Shown piece by piece: positions 24,740-33,387 of a stretch of DNA of 64,000 bases (position 1 is the first letter of the stretch; each line of letters starts with the position of its first letter). Under the pieces are notes generated by a model, which was not told where the DNA came from, did no database searches, and saw nothing but the letters and a program-made list of their open reading frames with translations. The stretch lies in the NCBI RefSeq assembly GCF_900099805.1, contig NZ_FNDR01000018.1:1-64000 (forward strand), in the 5' to 3' direction. The stretch is from Variovorax sp. OV700. GTDB taxonomy: Bacteria > Pseudomonadota > Gammaproteobacteria > Burkholderiales > Burkholderiaceae_C. The translations under genes were made by a program, and so were the position numbers.

Positions 24740-26319
24740 GGCGAAGTGCTCCTTGAAAGCGGAAGCGTGAGGGTCACGCGCAATCCTCCCAGGTCGGAAG
24801 CCTGGGCATCGATGGTGCCGCCGTGGGCCTCGATGGTCGCGCGGCAGATCGAAAGGCCGAGCCCGGAGCCGCCGAGCTCGCGGCTGCGCGACGATTCCCC
24901 GCGAAACAACCGGTCGAACAGGCGCGGCATTTCTGCCTCTGGAACGCCCGGCGCGCTGTCGTCGAAATGCAGCGTAAGGTGGTTGCCCGACCACGCACCA
25001 TCGACCGTGACGCCGATGCGCAGCCGGCCACCGGCGTTGGTGTAAGCCAGCGTGTTCTCGAGCAGGTTCATGAACACCTGGTGCAGCCGGTGCGCATCGC
25101 CGTCGATCATCGGCTGCGCCCGCGCCGAGACCAGGTCGATCGCGCTGCGGTCCACCGCAATGCCGCGTGCGGCGAAGCGGTCGCGCGTGTGGTCGAGCGC
25201 TTCCTTCAGCAGCGAGAGCGGAAACACCGCCGTCGTGAGCAAGTCGCTTTGCGGCTCGCGCATGCTGCTGCGCAGGTCGTCCACCAGTTGGCCGAGCCGG
25301 ATCACCTGCCGATGGAGCCGCAGCGCGGTGCGCTCGTCGAAGGTGCGCACGCCGTCCTGCAGGGCCTCGATTTCGGCGCGCATGGCGGCCAGCGGGGTGC
25401 GCAGCTCGTGCGCCGCGTCGGCCAGCCAGGCGCGGCGCGACGCCTCGACCGTGTCGAGGCGCTGCGCCATGTCGTTGAAGGTCTTGCCGAGCAGTGCGAG
25501 TTCGTCCGAACCCTGCACGGCCACGCGCGTGGACAGCCGCCCGCGCGCAACATCCTGCGCCGCCTGCGTGAGGTCGTCGATGGGCTTGAACCAGCGGCGT
25601 GCCAGCAGCCACGACAGCATCAAGGCAAACACCAGCCCGCACAGCCCGGTGAGGCCGATCACGCCCGACTGGCGCGCGAGAAAGGCGCGGTCGGCCTCGC
25701 TCTCCAGGCCCTGCACCGGTGCGAGCATCAGGTAGCCGACGACCGACCTGCCGTGCCGCAGCGGCAGGCGCGCAGCATTTTCCTGGTCGATCTGCGCCCC
25801 GACCACGTGCGCGCCCTGCGCGTCGACCACGGCCAGGCGCTGGTAGATCGAATCGGCGGCTTCGCGCGGATCGGGAAAAGACCATGGCGGCGGCAGCGGC
25901 ACGAACCGCTTGGGCAGCAGGTCGAGCTGAGGCGATGACGGGGGAGGAGGCGGGCGAGAACCGTTCTCGGAGCCGCCGTCGGGACCGCTGCCGCCCGGCC
26001 CGCGGTTTTCGTACCAGGGGGGAAGCTTTCGTTCGTCGGGGTTGCTGGCACCATCGAGCACGGCCGCCAGCCGGCCCATCTGCAGGCGGTGCCAGGCATC
26101 GTCGTTGTCGCGCAGCTTCTTCCAGTCGCCATTGGCGGCGTAGTGCTTCAACAGCAGCTGGGAGAGCCAGTCCATGCGGCGGATCTCGATCTCGGCCACG
26201 TAGGAGCCGAGGCCTCGCTGCAATGCAACGATGGAAAGGCCTGCGAAGCTGAGCAGCAGAACGATCAGCAGCGCGGCCAGCGCCAGGAAGATTTTCCTGG
26301 AAAGCGTCAGACGCGGCAT
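24736..26319 (-). CDS. Sensor histidine kinase, BaeS-like
   Basis: 527 residues. Membrane segments lie at about 9-31 and 219-240 and enclose a periplasmic sensor domain of about 185 residues with a Gly/Pro-rich insert (about 105-150). HAMP follows at about 240-290, a HisKA domain with His304 in Ala-Ala-His-Glu-Leu-Arg-Thr-Pro, and an ATPase domain with Asn-Leu-Leu-Glu-Asn, Asp-Ser-Ala-Pro-Gly-Val (the BaeS form of the G1 box) and Gly-Gly-Ser-Gly-Leu-Gly-Leu. It phosphorylates the regulator encoded directly after it. The Pro-rich periplasmic insert is longer than in enteric BaeS. Confidence 0.88.
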   Translation of the reverse strand: MPRLTLSRKIFLALAALLIVLLLSFAGLSIVALQRGLGSYVAEIEIRRMDWLSQLLLKHYAANGDWKKLRDNDDAWHRLQMGRLAAVLDGASNPDERKLPPWYENRGPGGSGPDGGSENGSRPPPPPSSPQLDLLPKRFVPLPPPWSFPDPREAADSIYQRLAVVDAQGAHVVGAQIDQENAARLPLRHGRSVVGYLMLAPVQGLESEADRAFLARQSGVIGLTGLCGLVFALMLSWLLARRWFKPIDDLTQAAQDVARGRLSTRVAVQGSDELALLGKTFNDMAQRLDTVEASRRAWLADAAHELRTPLAAMRAEIEALQDGVRTFDERTALRLHRQVIRLGQLVDDLRSSMREPQSDLLTTAVFPLSLLKEALDHTRDRFAARGIAVDRSAIDLVSARAQPMIDGDAHRLHQVFMNLLENTLAYTNAGGRLRIGVTVDGAWSGNHLTLHFDDSAPGVPEAEMPRLFDRLFRGESSRSRELGGSGLGLSICRATIEAHGGTIDAQASDLGGLRVTLTLPLSRSTSP

Positions 26320-26462
26320 GGGCTCGGGAGATGCATGGCCGCATTCTGGGGCATGCGTTCGGGGCTAAGGGGCGTCATGGGGAAACCGTCGATCTTGGTT
26401 TCGAATTGCGGAGAAATATGGGAGAACCCGCCTCCCACATTTCTCCCGAATCGAATCGCACG

Positions 26463-26747
26463 ATGCCTGCCATGAATCCGCGCATGCATCGACGTCCGAA
26501 CAAGACTTTCCAGGCCCTTGCGGCCTCCGTGCTCGCATGGGCCGGGCCGGCCCATTGCGCGCCGCCGGCTTCCGCGTGGTCCTGGTCGGAGGTCTGGTCC
26601 GACCCGGGCACGGACACCCTGCTGTTCGCGCTGACCGCCCTTTTTTGGCTGGTGACCCACGTGTGGGCGCTGGTGGTCGTCTGGGCCGAGGCGCGCGCCA
26701 CCCGCTCGGCCGCAGCTGGCACTGCGGCAAAGAAGGAGACGCCATGA
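26463..26747 (+). CDS. Small exported or membrane protein divergent from the sensor kinase
   Basis: About 94 residues. The N-terminal part resembles a signal peptide (Phe-Gln-Ala-Leu-Ala-Ala-Ser-Val-Leu-Ala-Trp then Cys-Ala). A second hydrophobic segment (about 56-76, Leu-Phe-Trp-Leu-Val-Thr-His-Val-Trp-Ala-Leu) follows, then a short basic/Ala-rich tail. It begins 143 bases from the kinase start on the other strand, so the two may share a regulatory region. Start choice among three nearby ATGs is uncertain. Family unknown. Confidence 0.45.
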   Translation: MPAMNPRMHRRPNKTFQALAASVLAWAGPAHCAPPASAWSWSEVWSDPGTDTLLFALTALFWLVTHVWALVVVWAEARATRSAAAGTAAKKETP

Positions 26748-26809
26748 TGCAGGTGAAAAAAAAGCCGCGCTTCATCAGAGAGGGGGCCAATGTGCCCCGT
26801 CGCGCGTGA
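26744..26809 (+). CDS. Possible 21-residue basic micro-protein
   Basis: AGAAGGAG lies five bases before ATG-ATG at 26744, an excellent ribosome binding site, and the start overlaps the preceding stop (ATGA). The frame encodes only 21 mostly basic residues and ends GTGA, which could couple to a third frame at 26806-27087 containing one hydrophobic segment. That third frame collides with the 3' end of the response regulator gene at 27048, so I regard it as doubtful. The strong Shine-Dalgarno is the main reason to list this. Confidence 0.3.
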   Translation: MMQVKKKPRFIREGANVPRRA

Positions 26810-27047
26810 GCGCCGTGTGGCTCGCTCGCACCGAGGCGCGGCAGGACAACAGGCCCATGTCGATGCAGCGCGTGGTGGGCTTCCTGGTTTCTTGCGGGCT
26901 GGTGATCGGAGTCGTGGTGGCCGCGCGCGGCGGCTGCGCGGTAGATGACAAGGCCGATGCGGGTAACTCCGCGCTGTCCACCCTTGCCCCGATCATGGCC
27001 ACGGGTGGCCAGGAAGCCCGGATGCCGAAACCCGCATGCAAAGGGCC

Positions 27048-27728
27048 TCAGGCCGGCCGCTCCTCGAAGACGAAGCCGACGCCATAGATCGAACGGATCC
27101 AGTCGTGCGAAGGTGACGCGGCGGCGAGCTTCTTGCGGAGGTTCTTGATGTGCCCGTCGACCGCGCGCTCGTTGACGTCGAGTGCGTCGGGGAACGCGGC
27201 TTCGAGTAGCGCCGAGCGCGGGAACACCCGGCCCGGCTCCCGGGAAAGCGTCTGCAACAGGCGCAGCTCGCGGCCTGTGAGCACAGCCGGCCGGCCCTCG
27301 ATCTGCACGCGGCCCGGCGCATCCCCGAACGCCACCGAAGGCGACGGCGTGGCCAGTCGCCGCCGCTGCGCATGCCGGCGCAGGACGGTGTTCACGCGCG
27401 CCACCACCTCCCGGGGCGAAAAAGGCTTGCACACGTAGTCGTCGGCACCGAGTTCGAGCCCGCGCAGCATGTCCGCTTCGCGGGTGCGCGCCGTCAGCAC
27501 GATGATCGGATGGTCGCTGTGCGAGCGCACTTCCTCGAGCACCCGCAAGCCGTCGATGCGCGGCAGCGCCGTGTCGAGCAGCGTGAGCGCCGGCGGTGAC
27601 GTGAGGATGCGGTCGAGGGCGGCAACGCCGTCGTCGATGTGCTCGACATGATGGCCGGCGCGCTGCAGGCCTTCGAGCAGCAAGGAGGCCATGTCGCGGC
27701 CTTTTTCAACCAGCAGGATGCGGCTCAT
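27048..27728 (-). CDS. Orphan OmpR/PhoB-family response regulator with altered acidic pocket
   Basis: 226 residues, clearly a paralogue of the regulator at 24047-24739 (both end His-Asp-Trp-Ile-Arg-Ser-[Val/Ile]-Tyr-Gly-Val-Gly-Phe). Phospho-acceptor Asp52 and the Lys in Tyr-Val-Cys-Lys-Pro are present, but the usual Glu-Asp acidic pair is Glu8-Lys9, which would disturb Mg binding and phosphorylation. No kinase gene is adjacent. It sits 16 bases after the BamA-family gene in the same direction and is probably co-transcribed with it. It may act without phosphorylation or respond to the nearby BaeS-like kinase. Confidence 0.8.
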   Translation of the reverse strand: MSRILLVEKGRDMASLLLEGLQRAGHHVEHIDDGVAALDRILTSPPALTLLDTALPRIDGLRVLEEVRSHSDHPIIVLTARTREADMLRGLELGADDYVCKPFSPREVVARVNTVLRRHAQRRRLATPSPSVAFGDAPGRVQIEGRPAVLTGRELRLLQTLSREPGRVFPRSALLEAAFPDALDVNERAVDGHIKNLRKKLAAASPSHDWIRSIYGVGFVFEERPA

Positions 27729-27744
27729 GGATGGGTGCTCCGCT

Positions 27745-30147
27745 TCAGAACGAGGTGCCGATCTGGAACTGGAAGCGCTGGGTCCGGTCCGCGGCAATGC
27801 CATTGGCTTCGTCGAGCTTCTGGTAGACGATGGGCACCGCGTAGGCCAGGCGCAGCGGACCGAGCGGGGAGATCCAGCTGATGCCCAGGCCAGCCGATGC
27901 GCGCAGGCGGTTCTGCGCCTTCCACTGCGCGTCGGTCATGCTCGCGGTGCGTTCCGCGAACACGTTGCCGGCGTCCAGGAAGGTGTAGAGCCGCAGCGTC
28001 TTGTCGTTGCCCGCGCCCGGAAAAGGTGTGCTGAATTCCATGTTGAAGATCGCCTTGCGCGTGCCCCCGAGCGCGCCGCCCGTCACCGCGTCCGTCGGCC
28101 CCAGCGAGTTCTGCTCGAAGCCGCGGATGGAGCCCAGCCCGCCCGCATAGAAGTTCTTGAAGATGGGGTACGTGGTGCCGCCGAGCGCTCTTGCGTAGCC
28201 GAGCTGGCCGTTGATGGCCAGCGTGTATTGCTTGGAAATCGGGAAGTACTGCTGGTACTGGTAGTTGGTCTTCAGGTAGCGCAGTTCGCTGCCCACGCCC
28301 ACTTCGAGGTTGGCGGTTTGCAGGCGGCCGCTGGTGGGCACCAGTGCGCTGTCGCGGTCGTCGCGGCCCCAGCCGATGGTCGCGGGAATGCCCACCATGT
28401 TCTTCGATGCGCACACCACGCCCGGCGCGGTGCCCGTGCACTGGAAATAGTCGAGGTAGGCCTGCGGCGTGCCGGTGTAGACGTAAGAGCCTTCGACCAG
28501 CGTGTAGGCACCATTGGTGCCCGGCGTGAAGCTGTAGCGCTCCACGCCGATGCCCAGGTATACCGTGTCCAGCTCTCCCAGCGGCAGCCCGAAACGCACC
28601 GAACCGCCGTCGCTCGCCAGCTTGTAGTTGCCGTCGGCCTCGTAATAGGGGCGGGTGGTGTTGTGGAACACGTTGAACGTGCGCGAGATGCCGCCCGGCG
28701 TGAAGTACGGGTCGGTGGCGGTGAGGGAGATGGTGCGGTTGTACGAACTCGTGTTGACCTGCAGGCCCAGGTAGTTGCCCGAGCCGAACACGTTCTCCTG
28801 CGTGATGCCGAAGCTCAGCGACACCTTGTCGGTCGACGAATAGCCCGCGCCCAGCTGCAGCGAGCCGGTCGGCTTCTCGGCGACGGTGACCGTGAGGTCG
28901 ACCAGGTCGGGCGAGCCCGGCACCTCGGTGGTTTCGACGTTCACGTCGGTGAAGAAGCCCAGGCGGTCCACGCGATCGCGCGAGAGCTTGATCTTGTTGC
29001 CGTCGTACCAGGCGCCCTCGTACTGGCGAAACTCACGGCGAATGACCTCGTCGCGTGTCCTCGCATTGCCGCCGATGTTCAGGCGCCGCACGTAGGCGCG
29101 CCGCGAGGGCTCGGCCCGCAGCATCATCACGACGCGGCGGTTGGTGCGGTCGATCTCCGGTTCCGCCTTCACGCGCGCGAACGCGTAGCCGAAGGTGCCG
29201 AAATAATCGGTGAAGGCCTTGGTGGTGGCGCTCACGTCTTCGCCGTTGTAGGGCTGGCCCGGGCGAATCGTGACGAGCGACTTGAACTCGTCTTCCCGGC
29301 CCAGGTAGTTGCCGTCGAGCTTGACGCCGGCCACCGCGAACTTCTCGCCTTCGGTGATGTTGACCGTGAGCGTGATCGTCTCCCGGTCGGGCGATATCGC
29401 AACCTGCGTGGATTCGATGCGGAACTCGAGATAGCCGCGGGTGATGTAGAACGAGCGCAGCGTTTCCAGGTCGCCATTGAGCTTGCTGCGCGAATACTGA
29501 TTCGACTTGGTGTACCAGCTCAGCCAGCCGCCCTTGTCCTGGTCAAACAGGTCGAGCAGCGTGCCTTCGCTGAAGGCGTTGGCACCGACCACGCGCACGT
29601 CCGTGATGCGCGCCGACTCGCCCTCGGTCACCGTGAAGGTCAGGTTCACACGGTTGCGCTCGAGCGGCGTCACGGTGGTGATGACCTGTGCGTTGTAGAG
29701 GCTGTGGCTGATGTACTGGCGCTTGAGCTCCTGCTCGGCACGATCGGCCAGCGCCTTGTCGTAGGGCCGGCCATCGGCCAGGCCCACTTCGCGCAGCGCC
29801 TTCTGCAGCACGGCCTTGTCGAATTCCTTGGAGCCGACGAAATCGACGTCGGCGATGGTGGGCCGCTCCTCGACGACCACCACCAGCACGTTGCCGTCGG
29901 CGTCGATGTGCACGTCCTTGAAGAGGCCGAGCTCGAACAGCGACCGGATGGCCGCGCTGCCGCGCTCGTCGCTGTAGGTGTCTCCGGCCTCGATGCCGAG
30001 GGTCGAGAAGATCGTTCCCGGCTCGACGCGCTGCAGGCCTTCGAGCCGGATGTCCCTGACGGTGAACGGATCGGCGGCCCAGGCCGGGCCGCATGCAAGC
30101 GCGGTGAGCAATGCAGCGAGGGCCGCTGCGGACTTGGATGGATTCAT
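27745..30147 (-). CDS. bamA: BamA/Omp85-family outer-membrane assembly factor, stand-alone paralogue
   Basis: 800 residues. It has a signal peptide (cleavage after Ala-Trp-Ala-Ala about residue 25) and five POTRA-like modules (about 26-345, starting Phe-Thr-Val-Arg-Asp-Ile-Arg-Leu-Glu-Gly). A 16-strand barrel follows, containing the conserved Ile-Arg-Gly-Phe-Glu-Gln-Asn-Ser-Leu-Gly-Pro loop and a C-terminal Phe. This length and five POTRA modules match BamA, which inserts beta-barrel proteins. The usual bamA context (rseP, skp, lpxD) is missing; instead it lies between a NERD-domain gene and an orphan regulator. It is therefore likely a second BamA copy, though only the rest of the genome can show that. 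Confidence 0.88.
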   Translation of the reverse strand: MNPSKSAAALAALLTALACGPAWAADPFTVRDIRLEGLQRVEPGTIFSTLGIEAGDTYSDERGSAAIRSLFELGLFKDVHIDADGNVLVVVVEERPTIADVDFVGSKEFDKAVLQKALREVGLADGRPYDKALADRAEQELKRQYISHSLYNAQVITTVTPLERNRVNLTFTVTEGESARITDVRVVGANAFSEGTLLDLFDQDKGGWLSWYTKSNQYSRSKLNGDLETLRSFYITRGYLEFRIESTQVAISPDRETITLTVNITEGEKFAVAGVKLDGNYLGREDEFKSLVTIRPGQPYNGEDVSATTKAFTDYFGTFGYAFARVKAEPEIDRTNRRVVMMLRAEPSRRAYVRRLNIGGNARTRDEVIRREFRQYEGAWYDGNKIKLSRDRVDRLGFFTDVNVETTEVPGSPDLVDLTVTVAEKPTGSLQLGAGYSSTDKVSLSFGITQENVFGSGNYLGLQVNTSSYNRTISLTATDPYFTPGGISRTFNVFHNTTRPYYEADGNYKLASDGGSVRFGLPLGELDTVYLGIGVERYSFTPGTNGAYTLVEGSYVYTGTPQAYLDYFQCTGTAPGVVCASKNMVGIPATIGWGRDDRDSALVPTSGRLQTANLEVGVGSELRYLKTNYQYQQYFPISKQYTLAINGQLGYARALGGTTYPIFKNFYAGGLGSIRGFEQNSLGPTDAVTGGALGGTRKAIFNMEFSTPFPGAGNDKTLRLYTFLDAGNVFAERTASMTDAQWKAQNRLRASAGLGISWISPLGPLRLAYAVPIVYQKLDEANGIAADRTQRFQFQIGTSF

Positions 30148-30224
30148 ATCGCCGCATGGTTCCCGCCAAAGTCGGAGAAATCTGGGACTCCCTCCAACGT
30201 GCAGGGGCGTGCCTGCGGCGCGTG

Positions 30225-30896
30225 CTATTGCAGTCCGATGCCACTCATGGCGTTGTTTGCACCCGCGATGTTCCAGCGCACCGAGATCTGCTCGCTTCTC
30301 TCGCGGCAGTTCTGCACGTGGTCTTCGACCGAGAGGCCGCCCTGGATGTCGAGCAGCCGCTGCGCCGTGCGGTCGATGGCCTCGGCATCGAGCAGCGGAT
30401 AGGTGCGCGCGGTGCGCCCGTTGTTGCGTACCAGGCGCGCAATGTAGGGCAAGTCCTGCTGCGTGATCACCGCGGCCGGCATCACGCCTTCGAGCTCGAC
30501 GCCCTCGCAGGGCAGCAGCACGAAGTACTGCAGGCGCAGTTCGTCGGCCAGCAGGCTTCGCAGTTGCGTGGTCTTGCGGCCGCCCTGCCATGCAGGGTCT
30601 TTCACTTCGCGTGCCCTCGTGCACCCCTGCAGGCGCAGGAACCAGCGCGGCGGCGCCTGGCCCGATTTCTTGCGGTACACGAAGGCGTTGCGCCAGGCCT
30701 TGATCTCGAACAGGTAGATGCCGGTTTCGCACACCAGCACCGCATCGATCTGTGCGGTGCGAACCGGGCTCCCCTCGGGCATGGGAATGATCAGGTTGCG
30801 AAGAATGCGCAGGTGGGAAAAGGCCGGGCTGAATGCGCTGGTGAGCTGCTGCACACCCAGCGACGCTGCGATGGTGTTCTGCAATGCAATGGTCAT
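30225..30896 (-). CDS. NERD-domain (nuclease-related) protein
   Basis: 223 residues. The NERD fold is recognisable by Gln-Ile-Asp-Ala-Val-Leu-Val then Thr-Gly-Ile-Tyr-Leu-Phe-Glu-Ile-Lys-Ala-Trp. This gives candidate catalytic Asp51, Glu64 and Lys66 in a PD-(D/E)xK-like layout. A later Thr-x-Gln-Leu-Arg helix matches the family. NERD proteins are presumed nucleases or DNA-processing factors, and their cellular role is poorly known. It precedes the BamA-family gene by 77 bases in the same direction; the two have no known functional link. Confidence 0.75.
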   Translation of the reverse strand: MTIALQNTIAASLGVQQLTSAFSPAFSHLRILRNLIIPMPEGSPVRTAQIDAVLVCETGIYLFEIKAWRNAFVYRKKSGQAPPRWFLRLQGCTRAREVKDPAWQGGRKTTQLRSLLADELRLQYFVLLPCEGVELEGVMPAAVITQQDLPYIARLVRNNGRTARTYPLLDAEAIDRTAQRLLDIQGGLSVEDHVQNCRERSEQISVRWNIAGANNAMSGIGLQ

Positions 30897-31097
30897 GTCG
30901 GGCTCCTTCGGTTGCCAAGCATTGCGCGGCTTTTGGGAGATTTCTGGTATGAAGCCTTGTGCGTTTGAAGGGCTTGGGCGTGCGCACAAACAACAGTCGG
31001 TGCAAAGCGCGCGGCATCGACCAGATTCCTCCAAATTTGAACAGGACCATCCGTCCAGCTGCTCGATGAAGAGCTGCTGAAAACCGGAGAAACCTGA

Positions 31098-32255
31098 ATG
31101 AAGAAATCCCTCACGGCACTTGCCGCGCTGGCCGTTACCGGCCTGGCCTCTGCCCAATCGTCCGTCACGTTGTTCGGCGTCGTCGACGCCGGCGTGACCT
31201 ACCAGTCGGCCACTTCGCGCGACGCGACCACGGGCTTGAGCTCCAAGCAAAGCAAGTGGAGCCTCGCCAACTCGGGCTACAACTCCAGCCGCCTCGGCTT
31301 CCGCGGCACCGAAGACCTCGGTGGCGGGCTCGCAGCGAGCTTCTGGCTCGAAGCACCGATCACCAACGACGACGGCGCCACCGGCGTTTCGACCTTCAAC
31401 CGCCGTTCCACCGTGAGCCTCTCGGGCGGCTTCGGTGAAGTGCGGCTGGGCCGCGACTACACCGCCACGTTCTGGAACGACACCGTCTTCGATCCGTTCG
31501 GCACCAACGGCTCGGGTACCAACGTGATCAGCACGGTGAGCGGCAGCACCGGCCTGAACAATGCGAACTATGTGCGCGCCAGCAACATGGTCGGCTACTT
31601 CCTGCCGCCGAACCTCGGCGGCTTCTACGGGCAGTTGCAATACAGCTTCCACGAAAACACGGACACCGACTCCAGCACCACCACGACGTCGACCAACACC
31701 AACGCCGGTCGCTATGTGGGCGGACGTTTCGGCTATGCGAATGGTCCGTTGGACGTGGCCCTTGCGGTGGGCCAGAACATCGCCACCGACACCACGGCGC
31801 TGACCCGCAAGGTTCAGACCATCAACCTGGGTGCGTCGTACGATTTCGGTCCCGTCAAGCTGTTCGGCGAACTCTCGAACGTGAAGAACAAGTTCGACCT
31901 CGCCGTCGGCAACAGCCACGACAGCTACAACGGCTACCTGATCGGCGCGAGCATGCCGGTGGGCGCGGGCCTCATCCGTGCGTCGTATTCCACGGTTCGC
32001 TACAACGAAGGCGCCGTCGGCATCACCGGCGAAGATCCGCGCGTTCAGAAGCTGGCGCTCGGCTACGTGCACAACCTCTCGAAGCGCACGGCCCTGTACG
32101 CCACCGTTGCCCGCGTGAACAACCGCAACGACGCGGCCTACACCGGCAGCCTGAGCGCTGCGAGCACCACGGGCTACGGCAGCGCCGGCGTCAGCTACAC
32201 GGGCTTGCCGCGTTCGTCCACCGGCTACGACTTCGGCATCCGTCACGCCTTCTGA
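31098..32255 (+). CDS. Outer-membrane general porin (Omp32/OmpC-like)
   Basis: 385 residues with a signal peptide (Met-Lys-Lys-Ser-Leu, cleavage after Ala-Ser-Ala near 19). The mature start Gln-Ser-Ser-Val-Thr-Leu-Phe-Gly-Val-Val-Asp-Ala-Gly and the C-terminal Phe are typical of Burkholderiales 16-strand trimeric porins. Arg-Leu-Gly-Phe-Arg-Gly-Thr-Glu-Asp-Leu-Gly and Gly-Arg-Asp-Tyr-Thr are family signatures. It allows small solutes through the outer membrane. A 200-base leader precedes it. Confidence 0.93.
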   Translation: MKKSLTALAALAVTGLASAQSSVTLFGVVDAGVTYQSATSRDATTGLSSKQSKWSLANSGYNSSRLGFRGTEDLGGGLAASFWLEAPITNDDGATGVSTFNRRSTVSLSGGFGEVRLGRDYTATFWNDTVFDPFGTNGSGTNVISTVSGSTGLNNANYVRASNMVGYFLPPNLGGFYGQLQYSFHENTDTDSSTTTTSTNTNAGRYVGGRFGYANGPLDVALAVGQNIATDTTALTRKVQTINLGASYDFGPVKLFGELSNVKNKFDLAVGNSHDSYNGYLIGASMPVGAGLIRASYSTVRYNEGAVGITGEDPRVQKLALGYVHNLSKRTALYATVARVNNRNDAAYTGSLSAASTTGYGSAGVSYTGLPRSSTGYDFGIRHAF

Positions 32256-32334
32256 CGCCAAAGGCAGTGTGCGGCAGGGCAGTGCAGTGCGCAGCCCTGT
32301 CGCACGCGCTCGTGAACTTGCTCGTGAGTTTCAA

Positions 32335-32634
32335 ATGATCAGATTCCATCACCTGTCGGGCGTGCTCGCCGCGGCCGTCCTTTCGGGTTGCATCATGCTT
32401 CCGCCGCCTCCACCTTTCGACCCGCCAGGCAGGGGCCCGTACCCGGGCTTTCACGGCGCCGTGCCGTTGCCGCCCGGCGGCCATGCCGCGCCGATGGCGG
32501 CATGGAATGTTTGCGAGGGGCAGCCCGAAGGTGCTCGCCCCGCGCTGCCCGGCCGGCGCGCGGATGCGTTGTCGGGGAGCTGTGAGCGCGGCGCTGGCGG
32601 CGAGCTGGAGTTCCGGCCTGTCCCGGGCCATTGA
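32335..32634 (+). CDS. Small proline-rich lipoprotein
   Basis: 99 residues. The N-terminal signal has the lipobox Val-Leu-Ser-Gly-Cys (Cys19), followed by a Pro-rich run (Leu-Pro-Pro-Pro-Pro-Pro-Pro) and a Gly/Pro/Ala-rich body with two further cysteines. It probably sits on the outer membrane's periplasmic face. The start at 32335 is preferred because it begins the signal peptide. No family is recognised. It lies 14 bases before the next gene. Confidence 0.55.
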   Translation: MIRFHHLSGVLAAAVLSGCIMLPPPPPFDPPGRGPYPGFHGAVPLPPGGHAAPMAAWNVCEGQPEGARPALPGRRADALSGSCERGAGGELEFRPVPGH

Positions 32635-32648
32635 AGGCGGAGGGTTTC

Positions 32649-33272
32649 ATGTATTCCACCAACCTGGGCCTGGGCATCGCCCTGGCCGTCGGACTGGGGC
32701 TCGCCGCGGTGCTGGGCTTCATCGTGTCGCTGTTCATCTCCAACGTGAAGGCCGGCAGGCTGGCGCGTGAAATGGCAGAGGAAGCGACGCGCGAAGCGCG
32801 CCAGAAGATGAGCCAGAGCAGCGTGCAGGACCTTCGGCCGCTCGTTGCTGCGCTGCGCGATTTCGGCCATGAGAGCGCTTCCGATCAACCCATTCGCTTC
32901 GACATCCGGGTTCCACACGAGGTGGTGCCCGTGTTCGGCATCGAGGCCGAGCTGGAAGAACTGCTCTCCAAGGTAGCCAGGTATGCGGCGAACGTGATGT
33001 CGCCCGGCGCCACCCTGCAGGTATCGGCGCGCGTGGAAAGTGGCCAGGCCGTGGTCCATTGGCGAGACCTCGATGCGGCCGACGCGAGTCCGCCGCTTGC
33101 GAGGTTTCTCGAGGCAACGCAGGCGGTCGCGCATCGCGCGAGCGCGCGGGTGTGCGAGCGCATTGCCGGCCGCCACGGCGGGCGCATCTACGCGGCACCG
33201 CACGCAGGCGGTGCGCTGGGCCTGACGCTGCGCCTGCCGCTGCTCGGGCAGGCCGCACAGTCGACGCACTGA
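32649..33272 (+). CDS. Membrane-anchored protein with degenerate histidine-kinase-type ATPase domain
   Basis: 207 residues. One N-terminal membrane segment (about 7-31) is followed by a helical stretch and a domain resembling a GHKL ATPase. Glu-Leu-Glu-Glu-Leu-Leu-Ser-Lys-Val stands where the N box should be and lacks its Asn, and Arg-Ile-Ala-Gly-Arg-His-Gly-Gly-Arg-Ile lies near the end. There is no HisKA dimerisation/phospho-His segment. It may be a kinase remnant or a regulatory anchored domain. GGAGGG is seven bases before the ATG. Confidence 0.5.
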   Translation: MYSTNLGLGIALAVGLGLAAVLGFIVSLFISNVKAGRLAREMAEEATREARQKMSQSSVQDLRPLVAALRDFGHESASDQPIRFDIRVPHEVVPVFGIEAELEELLSKVARYAANVMSPGATLQVSARVESGQAVVHWRDLDAADASPPLARFLEATQAVAHRASARVCERIAGRHGGRIYAAPHAGGALGLTLRLPLLGQAAQSTH

Positions 33273-33387
33273 CCGGACCGAACACCGTAGGTCCTCGCAC
33301 GTGGGGCTATGCGGGGACCGCAGGACGCCGGGCCTTCGCTCGCGCCATACTCGCGGCTGTCCTGGCCGCCAGTGTTTTCTCGTTCCC

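Noticed and set aside
24740..26344. N-terminal extension of the BaeR-like regulator to a 765-codon protein
   Set aside because: The extension is an Arg/Ala-rich frame antiparallel in register to the kinase gene; the receiver domain begins precisely at ATG 24739 with an ATGA junction.
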